A stretch of DNA of 64,000 bases. Origin: Adiantum capillus-veneris (Eukaryota > Streptophyta > Polypodiopsida > Polypodiales > Pteridaceae). The notes below the pieces were generated by a model. It searched no databases, was not told the origin of the DNA, and saw nothing but the letters and a program-made list of their open reading frames with translations. The stretch is taken from the NCBI GenBank assembly GCA_014529385.2, contig CM043944.1:93385476-93449475 (forward strand), given 5' to 3'. Every line of letters begins with the position of its first letter. Position 1 is the first letter of the stretch. A program made the translations under genes and the position numbers. Positions 1 through 12,874 of this stretch are shown in pieces.

Positions 1-1
1 A

Positions 2-994
2 GAAAAGTTCTCACAAATTGCGGGACCATTACATGACCTAACAAAGAAAAGCGTTAGTTATACATGGTCTGCTAAGGAGAACAATGCTTTCGAAAAGCTT
101 ATCTCTCAACCTGTGCTTATACTACTGGACCTCTCAAAACCATTTGAGGTCCAATGTGATGCTTGTGGTGATTGCCTTGGATCTGTTTTGCTCCAAGAAG
201 GGCATGCCATAGGCTATGAGAGTCGAAGGCTCGACCCTGTTGAGCAAGCTCTAGGCATATATGAAAAGGAACTCCTTGCAGTTCTACATGCCTTAGACTC
301 ATGGAAGCACTATTTATTGGGGACTCCTTTCATTCTACGAACGGATCATCAAAGTCTTAAGTACTTCATGACGCAGACCAAGCTCTCCGACAAACAAATG
401 AGGTGGGCAAATTTCCTTTCGCAATTTCATTTTCATATTGCTTACATTGCTGGCAAGCATAATCAAGTAGCTGATGCACTCTCAAGACGGCCGAGAGTGA
501 ATGCGGTTTCCATAGCAACTCACAATGATCTATCTTCAATGATAGATGAGTATGCTATTGATCCCGATTTTAGAGATGTGATTTTAGCCCTTGCATTGGG
601 GAAGAAAGAAGAACCATTTACCTTACAAGATGGTTATCTTCTCTATGGCAATAGACTAAGCGTTACTAACTCACTACGTGAGAAAGTAATGTATGAATCT
701 CATGCTCCACCTTATGCGGGGCATAGAGGGATTCAATCTACCTTAAAGGGAATTGAAACATATTTCTATTGGCCTACCATGAAAGTGAACATACAAGAGT
801 ATGTTTCTAAATGTGTGGTATGTCAAAAGAAAAAATTTGATAGAGGGAAGCAACTTGGATTGCTTCAACCCTTGCCAATCCCTAATTCACCATGGGAGAG
901 CATATCCATGGATTTTATCTTTGGATTGCCTAAGTCTATCCATGGGAATACGGGAATATGGACGATAGTAGACAATAGTAGACAGGTTCAGTAA
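2..994 (+). pseudogene. Element K pol, part 1: RT end, RNase H, integrase zinc region and start of core
   Basis: The frame is open from base 2 and encodes the end of a Ty3/gypsy reverse transcriptase, then RNase H, then the integrase N terminus. The motif FEVQCDACGDCLGSVLLQEG marks the start of RNase H; RTDHQSLKYF and the ending ADALSRR are typical of gypsy RNase H. A zinc-binding region follows (two His near GHRG and a CVVC pair), then the start of the integrase core at SMDFIFGLP, whose Asp is the first catalytic acid. RNase H removes template RNA and integrase inserts the cDNA. The frame breaks just after the first core Asp, where a 10-bp near-tandem duplication (961-970 and 971-980) shifts it. 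The gene is cut by the window edge. Confidence 0.93.
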
Positions 995-1994
995 ACAAGC
1001 TCATTTTATACCTGTCAAAAAGACTATCAAAGCCCATCAAATGGCAACCCTCTTCATTTCCCAAATTTTCAAGTACCATGGCTTGCCAATGTCCATAGTG
1101 TCGGATAGAGATCCTAGAATGACCAGTAATTTCTGGAAGGGTCTCTTTGAGAATTTAGGGACAAGGCTAAACTTCTCTTCGGCCTATCATCCACAAACGG
1201 ATGGCCAAAGTGAAATAGCTAACCTAACCATTCTCGATCTACTAAAAGCCTATGTAACGGAAGTAGATCAAAGATCCCAATGGGAGAAGTACTTACCCTT
1301 AGTGGAGTATGCTTACAATAACACTGTATATACTTCCACGGAAAAAGCACCTTTCGAGGTAATTGAGGGAAGATCAAAAAGTCCCTTGCTACTTAAGGTA
1401 CATGGGAAGATCTTCGTTGCAGATGAGTATAGCCGAGATCTACAAGAATCTTTCCAAAAGATTAAGGATGCTATCTCTATCTCACAGCAAAGGCAAAAGG
1501 CTGCTGCTGACAAGCACCGAAGAGCCCAAGCCTTTAAAGAAAATGATTGGGTCTTGTTAAAGTTTCCCAAGGCTCGATTAAGGCACACGACGGGCAAGAA
1601 TCCTACGGGCCACCAAAAGTACTATGCTAAACTAGCAAAAAGGTACTATGGTCCCTTTCAGATTCTTAGGCCAATCAATGAGATGGCCTATCAACTCAAG
1701 TTGCCCAATCATTGGCTCATACACAATGCTTTTCATGTGAGCCTATTAAAGCCTTACAAAGGAGAGCCACCTCAAGAACCAACTATTGAAGACCCACCGG
1801 AGATCGAGGACCAAGAGGAGGTGCTGCAGCCCGAGTCCATTCTCCGACATGAAGACAAGGTACTAAGAGGCGGTAAGACTATCCGACGATATCTTATTAA
1901 GAATTATCCTTTTGAAGATGCTAGATGGATGAAAGGCATACAATTAAAGGATAACCTAAACCTTGTCAATGCTTACAATGCTTCCCAAGAGTAA
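982..1994 (+). pseudogene. Element K pol, part 2: integrase core and chromodomain-like tail
   Basis: This continues the integrase in another frame. The second and third catalytic acids are visible in SIVSDRD and in HPQTDGQSE. The usual C-terminal SH3-like region follows (YYGPFQIL, HNAFHVSLLKPY). A tail of about 60 residues (PESILRHEDKVLRGGK, then NYPFEDARWM) resembles the chromodomain-type tail of plant chromoviruses, which guides integration to chromatin. The ORF ends at a stop about 160 bp before a polypurine tract, the normal layout. It must have been one polyprotein with the preceding frame. Calling K a chromovirus rests on the tail and is moderately sure. Confidence 0.88.
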
Positions 1995-2153
1995 GCAAAT
2001 GTACAAAATGTTAAAAATGAACAAAGTTTTTGTCTTATAAGACTCTCTTTTTCTTTATTGTGCACAAAAATGAAGTAGTATGCATGCTTAGATCAAAGTC
2101 GCGGTCAAAGGTGCAAGTAGAGCATGGAGCAATAGAGGGTTGCCTTGCTAAGT

Positions 2154-2170
2154 CGGGGGGGGGGGGGGAG
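2154..2170 (+). other. Polypurine tract of element K
   Basis: A run of 14 G (2155-2168) followed by AG lies downstream of the integrase stop. The next bases are TGCAAGAC, a plausible LTR start. In LTR elements the polypurine tract primes plus-strand DNA and directly abuts the 3' LTR. Confidence 0.75.
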
Positions 2171-2285
2171 TGCAAGACAATCACTAGTGAATCCGATTCC
2201 ATGGTGTCAAATGGCCGCTGAAGTGGCAACTCTCTCTCTCTCAGAGGCAACTGCTGCCACGCCCACGACTGAGGCTGTTGAGTCC

Positions 2286-2382
<97 letters not shown>

Positions 2383-2422
2383 GAGAGCATGCAACGAGAA
2401 AATAAAGCCATCCAAAATAAAG

Positions 2423-2467
<45 letters not shown>

Positions 2468-2534
2468 TGCCTAGGTCGAGTTCGTGTGTTGATGCTAGAG
2501 GCAGTTGCTGCCACTTCCATGACGGACGAGGCTA

Positions 2535-2611
<77 letters not shown>

Positions 2612-2714
2612 CTTGCTTGTCCCTTGCCTTCATGAGCCTCTTGGTGAGACCCACATGGCCGATTGTGAGCCACCAGAAAAAATTGGAGTCTACTGTACAG
2701 ACGAATTGTCTGTG

Positions 2715-2772
<58 letters not shown>

Positions 2773-2813
2773 TAAAGGAGGTTTCCATACGGTTACGGCC
2801 CTACCCTGCCGTC
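2171..2813 (+). mobile_element. Start of the 3' LTR of element K, rich in microsatellites
   Basis: The LTR starts with TG just after the polypurine tract. Its other end cannot be placed because no second LTR is in the window. The stretch is dominated by CT runs (about 2289-2336, 2427-2462, 2541-2608, 2720-2769) and a CA run (about 2335-2381). No real protein is encoded; the long Ser-Leu and Arg-Glu frames are translations of dinucleotide repeats. The tracts are separated by short unique text containing related words (for example GAGGC and GCTGCCAC), suggesting local duplication. Confidence 0.6.
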
Positions 2814-3214
2814 CCTCAGGACTAAGTGGCACGGGCATGGGAGGGTGGGATCTACAGCGGGGGCATTGTGGGCCGTAGATCCCAGTAGCGACGCCGAAAG
2901 TAAATTAGGGTACCCTATAAAAAGTAATCTAGGGTACCCTAATTTACATGTTTTAAGTAAATTAGGACCCCCACGTTTCACAACGTATGCATGGCGTAGT
3001 GGTTAGGGTAGGCGCCTCTCATGCGTGAGGTCCCGGGTTCAAACCCGACGCGCCAAAATGGGGGTACCCTAGATTACTTCGAAATGCGGGTACCCTAGAT
3101 TACTTTTTACCTTACATTACAAAAGTAATCTAGGATACCTGCATTTGGGATCTACGGCCCACAATGCCCCCTTTGTAGATCCCCCTCCCATGCCCGTGCC
3201 ACTTAGTCCTGAGG
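2814..3214. mobile_element. Fold-back/MITE-like element, 401 bp, with 68-70 bp inverted ends
   Basis: The left arm 2814-2883 (starting CCTCAGGACTAAGTGGCACG) is almost the reverse complement of the right arm 3147-3214. Inner copies of GGGTACCCTA and AGTAATCTAGG also fold on each other. The flanks CTGCCGTC (2806-2813) and CTGGCCGTC (3215-3223) are nearly identical direct repeats and may be an 8-9 bp target duplication, which would fit a hAT- or Mutator-type element. No transposase is encoded. The centre carries a tRNA-like segment. Confidence 0.75.
2985..3056 (+). other. tRNA-derived segment with pol III A and B boxes
   Basis: Box A (TGGCGTAGTGG, 2992-3002) and box B (GGTTCAAACCC, 3036-3046) match internal RNA polymerase III promoters and are about 33 bp apart, as in tRNA genes and SINE heads. 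A T-arm-like hairpin is visible around box B. The bases where the acceptor stem should lie do not pair, and no T-run terminator follows, so I do not call a functional tRNA. It sits in the centre of the fold-back element. Confidence 0.65.
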
Positions 3215-4299
<1,085 letters not shown>

Positions 4300-4305
4300 A
4301 ACGGT

Positions 4306-4743
4306 GATGGGTATTCGCCGACCGCCCTCCGCCCTCTGTACTTGGGCTCCTTCTCCAGCTCGCCCTCATTCTATCTCACGGGCAAGTTCCTCGGTGACTA
4401 CGGTTGGGACACTGCAGGGTTGCCTGCCCGCCAGAGCTGCTAGCCAAGAATGGCGTAAAGTTCGGCGAGGCTGTGTAGTTCAAGGCCGGCGGCTCCCAGA
4501 TCCTCGCTTAAGGCGGGCTGGACTTCCTGGGTAAACCGAGCCTGGTACACGCGCAAAGCATTCTAGCCATCTGGGCCTGCTAGGTCATCCTCATGGGTGC
4601 CATGGAAGGCTACCACATCGCAGGTGGGCCTTTGGGTGAGGTGGAGGGTCCCATCTGCCCCGGTGGCTCCTTGGGCCTAGCCGATGACCCCGATGTCTTC
4701 GCCGAGGTGAAGATGAAGGAGCTCAAGAACTGGCAAGGGGCCG
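4306..4743 (+). pseudogene. Lhcb-type chlorophyll a/b-binding protein pseudogene
   Basis: Pieces of a light-harvesting complex II protein can be read: [17 protein letters not shown] near 4370-4422, then [32 protein letters not shown] and [19 protein letters not shown] in one frame from about 4434 to 4732. Lhcb proteins bind chlorophyll and carotenoid in thylakoid membranes. About 30 residues normally between DTAGL and the [13 protein letters not shown] block, including the first membrane helix, are missing, as is everything after KELKN. Three in-frame stops occur: TAG 4476, TAA 4509, TAG 4581. The first and third replace Trp and Gln, judged from the family sequence. No intron is apparent in the readable part, so a processed copy is possible. 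The GC-rich codons differ from the surrounding retroelement sequence. Confidence 0.88.
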
Positions 4744-4925
4744 AAGGCCGCCAGCCACACTAGTTGCTTGTTTAAATCTGCAACTATCCGTCGAGCAGGG
4801 ATGCACAGGTGACATGCATGGGCACTCACTGCCACCTCAGAGCATTGCATTAACCCCAACGGCACCTGCAACATTTGATTTAACGCATTCCATTTTCTCG
4901 GGAGTCTGTCCTTTTGGCGTTGCAA

Positions 4926-4985
<60 letters not shown>

Positions 4986-5234
4986 CATACAGTCACTCTT
5001 CGCTGTCGAGCGCTAGGGCACACCTGTCGGAGTGAGCTGCTGCTGACGCGTGTAGGAGGTGCTCCCCGTCATGAATTCTTTTATGACAATTGTTTATTGG
5101 TTTCCATCCCATCTGCTGGGAGCTCGCTATGGGTGAGTGGGGAAGATTGCTACAGACGGTAGGCATCGGGAAGGCTTCTTGAAGTGAAACACGTTAGGAT
5201 TGGGCCAATACAGAAAAGGGACCCAAACTGCTTC
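4744..5234. repeat. Non-coding stretch with a CT tract
   Basis: A CT tract of about 55 bp occupies 4928-4982. I recognise nothing else between the Lhcb pseudogene and the retroelement that follows. Confidence 0.5.
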
Positions 5235-5563
5235 TCATAGCGCTATGGACGTGGAAATTTTGATGAATGTGATAGTCGAAGCTATGGCCAAAGGTGCCAG
5301 CAGAGTCCTTTGGTACACATACTCTACCTTTGTGGAGTAAGTAACCATCATCAATGGAAAAATTTTTCCATTGCTTAAGCTCTTCTTGAGTAGGGATGGA
5401 GCTCTATGTGTTGGAGTTTTTATCTGCGCGTGCAGAGACATGTTGATCTGGCTGTACAGAGACATGTGAGTGTGAGAGATCCCTTTTTAAAATTGCACTC
5501 CACACTTTAGTATATGATGATCTTGTGCACACTTGCCATGTAATGACTCCAAAATCCCACTCT

Positions 5564-5932
5564 TTATTTTCGTGAAAGCAAGTAAAGCATCCGACTTAGT
5601 GCATCCGCTACTACATTATATCGCCCTTTGCGATATCGTAGCTTACAATCATAATCTTGAAGGATTGCTGTCCATCTAGCTTTACGGCCCTTCAATTCCG
5701 TTTGAGTAGTAAACCATTTGATACTCTCATGGTCAAAAACTACTTCAAACTCGGCACCATAAAAATAGTGTCGCCACTTTTGTAAAGTGTGAGATATGGC
5801 ATAGAGCTCTCTCTCATAGACAGAATAATTCAGTTGATATCTATCTAACTTTTTACTTTCAAAGGCTATAGGTCTTCCCACCTGAAGAAGTACCACACTA
5901 GTTGGTTTATCACTAGCATCAGTCTCTACCAC
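5564..5932 (-). pseudogene. C2 RNase H
   Basis: Gypsy RNase H is shown by ETDASDKPTSVVLLQ at the start, ESKKLDRYQLNYSVYEREL, FDHESIKWFTTQ, and the ending KGRYNVVADALSRM. In the family the Asp, Glu and Asp residues of these motifs hold the metal ions. The paralogue in C1 (60587-61159) is clearly collinear. The N-terminal link to RT (about 5940-6250) is shifted into other frames. The integrase that should follow is absent apart from decayed sequence down to about 5250. Confidence 0.85.
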
Positions 5933-6250
5933 AAACGGCTTAAGTGGGTCAACAATTGCTAGGATGACAGCAATGGGTATAGCTACCTTGAGCTGTTCAA
6001 AACTACGTTTTTGGGCTTCTTTCCAAGAAAAGGTCTTACCTTTTGCTTCATTCCAACACGGTTGAAGCTCCTCAACCGTGTTGAGATGTGGTCATCGAAG
6101 AATGGCAGCGACCTTGTCGGTGTCCATCCTGATGTCAGAATAAGAGATCACATGACCGACGTAATGTATCTTTGTTTTAAAGAAATCGCACTTGCTTTGC
6201 TTAGCATACAACGCGTGAGCTCGTAGCTTTTCAAACACTAATCGTAAGTG

Positions 6251-6727
6251 TTATATGTGTTCATCTGCAGTCTTACTATAAATGAGAATGTCATCAAGGA
6301 AAACCACAACAAATTTTCTAAGATAGGGACGTAAGACACTATTCATGAGTGTCATAAATGTAGCTGGAGCATTGGTTAGACCAAAAGGCATAACCAAAAA
6401 TTTAAAATGTCCGAACCGTGTTCTAAAGGCAGTTTTGGAGATATCTTGTAAAAGGATACGCACCTGGTGTCTTGAACGAATATCTATCTTTGTATAGTAT
6501 CTTGCCCCATGGAGTTGATCAAACAACTCATCCACTCTTGGCAGCGGATACTTGTTCTTGATGGTTATGGCGTATCCGTGATAATCTATGCACATGCGCA
6601 TAGTACCATCTTTCTTTTTTACCAATAGAATTGGTGATGCCCAAGGTGAAGTGCTAGGTCTAATGAAACCACGGGCGAGGTAGTCAGCCAACTGACTCTC
6701 AACTTCCTTGGCTTCTTTAGCACTCAT
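6251..6727 (-). pseudogene. C2 reverse transcriptase palm and fingers
   Basis: The RT core reads through [20 protein letters not shown], then [20 protein letters not shown] and the catalytic box [11 protein letters not shown], with both catalytic Asp present. [24 protein letters not shown] forms the fingers. The start overlaps the upstream frame by a few bases, marking a frameshift at about 6717-6727. Unlike C1, whose box reads LNDILIYN, this copy keeps the metal-binding pair. Confidence 0.9.
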
Positions 6728-7160
6728 AAGGTGGTTTACTCACCGGTTTAGTGCCGGTCAAGACATCTATTCCATGTTGCATATCACGTGTAGGGGGTAA
6801 ACTTGGCAGTAAATCACTTGAGAATACATCACTATACTCCGTGAGTAAGTGAGTCATATTTTGCCGTGCAAAAGGAGAAAGCGAACTAGAGTTATGCTGG
6901 GATGGAGAATTTTGTAATTCTTGTAATGTTTGTTTTACAATAGTTGCATGTTGCTCTATAGAATTAAAATTGAGAGCACTTTGCTTGTTAGATTTGTTGA
7001 CACTTTGCTTGTCATTAGAATTCAGTGCACTTTTCATACCATTACTAGAATTCACCGCACTTTGCTCTTGAGAATTCACAAGACTTGGAGACAAGCAGTA
7101 ACACAAAAAGACTTCACTTATTAATCTGCTTTCTGCAAAATAGAAAGCTCGGCTGTACAT
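6717..7160 (-). pseudogene. C2 protease-RT linker and RT N terminus
   Basis: A Ser/Asn/Gln-rich linker with short repeats (SALNSN, SALNFN) leads into LLTEYSDVFSSDLLPSLPPT, the conserved region just before the RT fingers in gypsy polyproteins, and ends near [10 protein letters not shown]. It is out of frame with both neighbours. The repeated words at DNA level suggest slippage expansion of the linker. Confidence 0.75.
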
Positions 7161-7513
7161 ATTAGAGGTGCAGATGGTATATTTTTCTCACCAAGCAAAA
7201 GCACATGTTTACCATTGGCCTTAAAGGATAAGGAGTTGCGTTCATAACTAGTGTGCAATGTGTTTCCTAAACCATGCAGCCACTCCCATCCTAAAACTAC
7301 ATCAGCACAGTCCATGTTCATTACTTGGAAGTCAAGGGTCATCGTATGATCTTGAACAATAAGCTTAACCTCTTGAACTACCGTGTCCCATACTTCTTTA
7401 TCATTGCCAGACATTTGCTCCACCACATACTTGTGGGAGCAGGGAGTCTGTGTAAGCTTCAATTTCTTGACTAGCTTATAGTTCAAGAAGTTATGAGTTG
7501 CACCATCATCCAC
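7121..7513 (-). pseudogene. C2 retropepsin-like protease
   Basis: The block DDGATHNFLN is the active-site loop of an aspartic protease, normally D-S-G-A-T-H-N-F; Ser is replaced by Asp here. Downstream CADVVLGWEWLHGLG matches the second conserved loop (LG-x-WL). The enzyme would cut the Gag-Pol polyprotein. In this family it lies between gag and RT, as here. The first codons belong to the same domain in a neighbouring frame. Confidence 0.82.
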
Positions 7514-7528
7514 TAAAATACAAACACG

Positions 7529-8829
7529 TTATCTGTTAATAGTGCTATGCATGCAAATCAAATCATCGGGGCCAAAGGTGGGCTGCCACATTGAAGCAAG
7601 CACACAACACTTGTGCTTTTCTTCCATATGAAAAACCTCTACAACACAATATTTAAGAGATGAATCTAATGTGAGGCGTTGCACCGTGTGCATGGCCTTT
7701 CCTTTGCCTTGCAAAAGAGGACAGTCTTTCTTGTTATGTTGGTCCAAAAGACATCTGAAACACAAATTGTGTTTCTTTGCACGCTCAAAATCAGCAGTGT
7801 TGAGAGACCTACGTGGAGTATCTCATGATTGCTTAGTCTTCTTAGCCTCTTGTGGGAGTGGAGAGGTAAATTGTCTCTTATTCCTCTTGGAACATGTGGG
7901 AGATCTACCTCGCCATTGGCTCTTAGCCACATTGCTCTTAGAAAAGTTATTCTTAGAGTAGGGAACATTTCCTTTCCTCTCTTGGTCATCATCATATCTT
8001 TGGGCATGACTGATGGCTTCTTCCAAAGTTTTTGGATGTTGGGTCTTGACATGAAGACGATAGTCTTTGTCAAGACCCCTATTAAAACCCCGTATCTTTT
8101 GGATTCATCTAGATTGTCTAGTCTCAATATGATGTTTCGATACTTTGAAAGGGACCATGTGAGAGAGAGGCCAGACATGCGGCATGCATCCCATGCTAAC
8201 CAATTCTTATCTTCTTCATTGGAGTCCAATAACTCTTTGGAGAAAGAAGCTTGAAACACAACCCAAGACGGAGGACGAGCATCTATTGGAAATGTTATCC
8301 ACCACTTATAGCCCTTGCCTTTAAAAGATAGACTTGTTTCCACAACCGTCTTTATATCCGGGGTGTGTCTCAATCTATGAATATCACTCCATTTGTGTAA
8401 GAACGTATTGACCGCATCCTTCTTGCGATCACGCTCTTCCCCGTGAAACTCGGGAATGGTGATACTCTTAAGTAATGCATTGCTACCTTCTCCATCTTCT
8501 AAAGTACTTGTCTCTTGGACTCCTTGAGTCGTGCGAGCTTGGTTCCCTTGAACCGTGCCACTTGTGTCTCCTTGAGCCATCTCTGAATTCATAAATTTCA
8601 CAAGTAGTTTTGTAAGATTTGTAACATTTGCATTGGGTGCAGAGAGGTTGTGTTCAAGTACCCTTTGGCAATTTTCCAAAGTCTTGAAAGCAGCCATATC
8701 TACAAGGTCATGATCTCCTAGATCATCATCGTTATGCATATTAGTGTCAGTAGCACCCGTGGTGCACTGAGTTTGATCTACGTGCTCAAAATCAAAAGTG
8801 TGTGTAGGTGGAATATCCTCACTGGCCAT
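7529..8829 (-). pseudogene. C2 gag with CCHC zinc knuckle
   Basis: The most likely start is the ATG at 8829 (MASEDIPPTHTFDFEHVD), shared with C1. The middle part has the retrotransposon gag core (EFHGEERDRKKDAVNTFLHK, then SFSKELLDSNEEDKNWLAWD). A knuckle of form C-x2-C-x4-H-x4-C (CFRCLLDQHNKKDC) lies near 7765-7724. The frame is lost by at least two shifts between about 8100 and 7760. Gag forms the particle shell, and the knuckle binds RNA. Confidence 0.85.
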
Positions 8830-9436
8830 GGTAAACACACATTAATGTAAAGAGAGAAAAAAAAACGTCTTGTACCTTGTGAAATTGAAGTCTTTGTGTT
8901 TTTTATGCTTCGCAATTTGCGTCGCATGTGAACCTCGCCTTGCGAAAATTGTAGCGCTTCACGTGTCGTTCGTCATAAGAACACCTTTGTTGATTCTTCA
9001 CAAAAACTCGTTGCTTTGTGAAGGCTTTTGTTCACTTTGAAGCTACCTCCTTGAGGAAAAAAGAATGTTTCGAGGAAAACTGTCCTTCCTCCAAGAAGTG
9101 AAAAGGAAGGGTGAAACTACTTGCTTAAAGTTTGAACCTTTCCTTTTCCTTCTAGCTTTCTTTTCAACACAAGTATGCTATCTTTCCTTGTTATACACAA
9201 CAACGGTCAATAGCTTGATAGTAAAATGTTGGCCTCTTACCCTCATGGGGTGCATTCAACCCTCCTTCATGCAAGGGTTAAGCGGGTCTTCCTATGTGCG
9301 CAACCAACGAAAGCCTTTGGAGCCTCGGTGCCGTAGAGTTGCCAATTGACTTTGCCTTGGTCGCCCGTCTTAGCCGACGTTGTGGATGGTGTAGATGGGG
9401 CGGCCGCGATCGACTGTTGCTGTTTGTCTATGCGCA
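8830..9436 (-). other. C2 5' leader
   Basis: Non-coding sequence collinear with the C1 leader (58293-59032), including the shared words around GGTTAAGCGG and the gag-proximal AAAAAACGTC. The primer-binding site has been deleted at the 9436 junction. Confidence 0.7.
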
Positions 9437-9503
9437 CCTCCCCCTAGCGTACACACTGTGCGACCGTGCCAGTAGCCTTGCCTATAGGACCCATGTCCTT
9501 ACA
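9437..9503 (-). mobile_element. C2 5' LTR remnant
   Basis: Reverse complement of the outer half of the C1 LTR: it contains CTCCCCCTAGCGTA and ends CCATGTCCTTACA, the inverted TGTAAGGACATGG start of the C1 LTR. The inner half of about 55 bp is missing. Confidence 0.8.
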
Positions 9504-10577
<1,074 letters not shown>

Positions 10578-11198
10578 CTAACCAACCATCATGTGTGGCA
10601 TTGGAGTGTTCTCAAATTCTGTTTGAATAGGCAATGTGGCTTTTTCAGTTGGTCTCTTTTTGGCAGCTTCTTGAGCTCGAGCTCGAGTCAACACGTTTAA
10701 AGTAATGGAGGGTTCTACCTCGGATCCGCTTGAAGAAGGCATCACGCCTACAACATTCATTGTTGCTTTCCCTTTGTAGTCTAGATTTTTAGCACAGTGT
10801 TGGCGTAGATGGTCTATACCACAACGTTCATAGAATACAAATAATTCAATTTGTGGACCCTTGTTTGGACAACTTTGTGCCCAATGATCACCTCCACGCA
10901 CATAGCATGGACCTTCTTGTTTTACAGCTGGTAATCCAGCTAATGGTTGTTCTTGCCTTGTGAGGATGTTCTTTGAACCATACTCCTGTGAATGATTGGC
11001 TATGAACATGAGCGTATTCACATCCATGGAGTATTGGTTTCTCATGGGTTGTGGCACATGCATTGGTTGAGCGTAGTTGACTATCACTCTCCCATCCTTC
11101 AAAAGTGGTGGTTGTTGCCCTAGCACACATTGTGGCTTTGGCTGAGTGTTACACCATGGAGTGGGGTGATCCCCTCCGCAAGTATTGCATATCCTCAA
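10578..11198 (-). pseudogene. Element I gag, C-terminal nucleocapsid part
   Basis: Three knuckle-like clusters are visible: CNTCGGDHPTPWC at the start, YVRGGDHWAQSC (first Cys lost) and YERCGIDHLRQHC (first Cys lost). Such clusters bind the element's RNA. The segment ITLNVLTRARAQEAAKKRP near the end aligns with the gag-protease junction of element D (INVLTRS). It follows the gag core at 11208-12446 after a stop and a small gap. The expected protease and pol are absent; the element is truncated near 10560. Confidence 0.82.
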
Positions 11199-11207
11199 TT
11201 GAGGATG

Positions 11208-12446
11208 TCATACAGTTAGGTTTTGCTTGTAGCCTTGGTTTATTCTTCTAATCACCCCCTCGACCACTTGATCAATAATTGGTTCCCAAGGAGTTTGAAC
11301 ATTTTTCTTTGTGGTGGGTTCGCTCTTTGGAGAAGAGGCACTACTAGTCGTGTTGTCTGTATCTTCAGTCACCTCTCTGTAGGCCTTGCAATTGTCAACT
11401 AGATATAGAGATTCTCTAGGGACTTGGTTTAACGTTGTGCATCCTTTCAAATGTAGGTCCTTTTTGAGAGTTTCATTCCTCAAGCCCTCTATCAAGAGAA
11501 CTGATAATCTCTCATCTTGCGGTAACTCTCTCATAGGACATCTATCAGAGTATTGTTTGAAGCGAAGCAAACCTTCCTTCACTCTTTCATTCGCTTTTTG
11601 TTTGAAAGTGTACATTTGGGACACTGTGCTATGTTCGATTCCCCTTTTTGAGAATTCCTCTACAAAATCTTGTAAGAATTGTGCTATGTTTGAAAAATCA
11701 TCTCTATTTACTGGTTGGAACCAAGGCAGGGCTGTTCCTTCCAATGTTAACCCAAATCCCTCATAATGAGTATGGAGATCCGAAATCTGTTCAACTCTCA
11801 AAACTTGTTTGAAGAGTGAGACATGAGAATATGGGTCCTTCGACCCATCGTATTTTCTCTTGACACATTGAGCCACTTGATATGGTCTTAATCGTTGTGG
11901 TTCAATCACCAGTCTAACCAATTCGTGGTCTCTTGGAAAAATGTCTCTCACTCTCTCCTCTCGTCTTGGAGAGAATCCTGGTGGAATCCTCTTTGATGTG
12001 TACTCTGGCATCGTTTTTGGCTGAAAGTAAGTAGAGATTAGAGTACCCTTGTATGTATATCTCTCAAGGTCAATGGGATCAACAAGTTTGTACTCACGTC
12101 CATACTTATCTACCATCAAAACTTGCACTCCGTGGGCATCTGTATATGTGAATGCATAGAGGTTCTTATGGGTGGTCAACTCTCTAGCATAGGGCTCTAC
12201 ACACTTGTAGAAGATATATGGATCCCCGTTTGTGAATCTATACAAGCCATCATGAGCATAATCTATTAGAACTTGCATGGCTTCATTGGTTCTAATGAAT
12301 CTCACATTTGGTTTGTTGATCAGAGGATGCCTCTCCTCTAGGTATTCTCCCAATCTTACTGTTGTTGGCATTGTAGCGTTTCTTGCATTTTTCGTGTCTC
12401 TGAGTGGAGTAGTAAACCCTGGTGGTGGATGATTTGTCATGGTCAA
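11208..12446 (-). pseudogene. Element I gag core
   Basis: A nearly intact 412-codon frame. The C-terminal half has a retrotransposon gag core: KYDGSKDPYSHVSLFKQVLR, LTLEGTALPWFQ, FVEEFSKRGIEHSTVSQMYT and LPQDERLSVLLIEGLRNETL. The N-terminal half (starting MTMTNHPPPGF) is Pro/Thr-rich, then contains a basic stretch. It lies downstream of a palindrome array and a separate leader ORF, and upstream of the nucleocapsid part. The tRNA-Asp primer site far upstream fits an Athila/Tat-type element. The start ATG is inferred from the open frame only. Confidence 0.87.
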
Positions 12447-12874
12447 GACTCCCTGAAATCTCTCAAGATAGTACTTGGCTTAGTGCAACTTATCCCTTGC
12501 CGCCCCTGATCAGGTCTCTCAAAAGTCAGGAATTGTGACTTTTTTGGTTTCTGGAAACTAGTTCTGGGTACCCTAAAAGTTTGGATTTAGGAAACCTGGT
12601 AAAGTTCACCTCTAAAACTTGGTGTGTGCTATTGCCCGCAAGCTTTCTTCCTAGCTATACCTGACTCAATTTGGAGTTGTCTATCAAAAGTTAGAGCACT
12701 TTTAGTGAACTGCACTTGAAACAACACTCAAAACAGTTCTAAGACCAAAACACAAGAACTTTGGCTTGTATCTTGGTCTCTAGAAGGTATTTTTAGCTCA
12801 AACTTGAGATTTGGGATGTTCTCAAGTATGTCTACAAGATCACCAAGTCAGATACCCCCACTATGCTGAGACAT
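12447..12874 (-). other. Spacer between palindrome array and element I gag
   Basis: Non-coding leader sequence of about 430 bp. I see no ORF or clear repeat other than text similar to the array units. Confidence 0.5.

Larger units (their letters stand above)
5235..9503 (-). mobile_element. Element C2: truncated gypsy copy, same family as C1
   Basis: Reading leftward: LTR remnant (9437-9503), leader, gag, protease, RT and RNase H, then the copy stops near 5235-5260 before integrase. It matches C1 (58155-62938) in gag, RT, RNase H and leader. The inner part of its 5' LTR and the primer site are missing: at about 9436 leader sequence runs straight into CTCCCCCTAGCG, which lies inside the LTR in C1. 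It keeps the protease and RT N terminus that C1 has lost. The exact left boundary is uncertain. Confidence 0.85.

Noticed and set aside
2985-3056. A functional tRNA gene
   Set aside because: A and B boxes are good, but the acceptor-stem bases do not pair and no T-run terminator follows; it fits a tRNA-derived repeat better.
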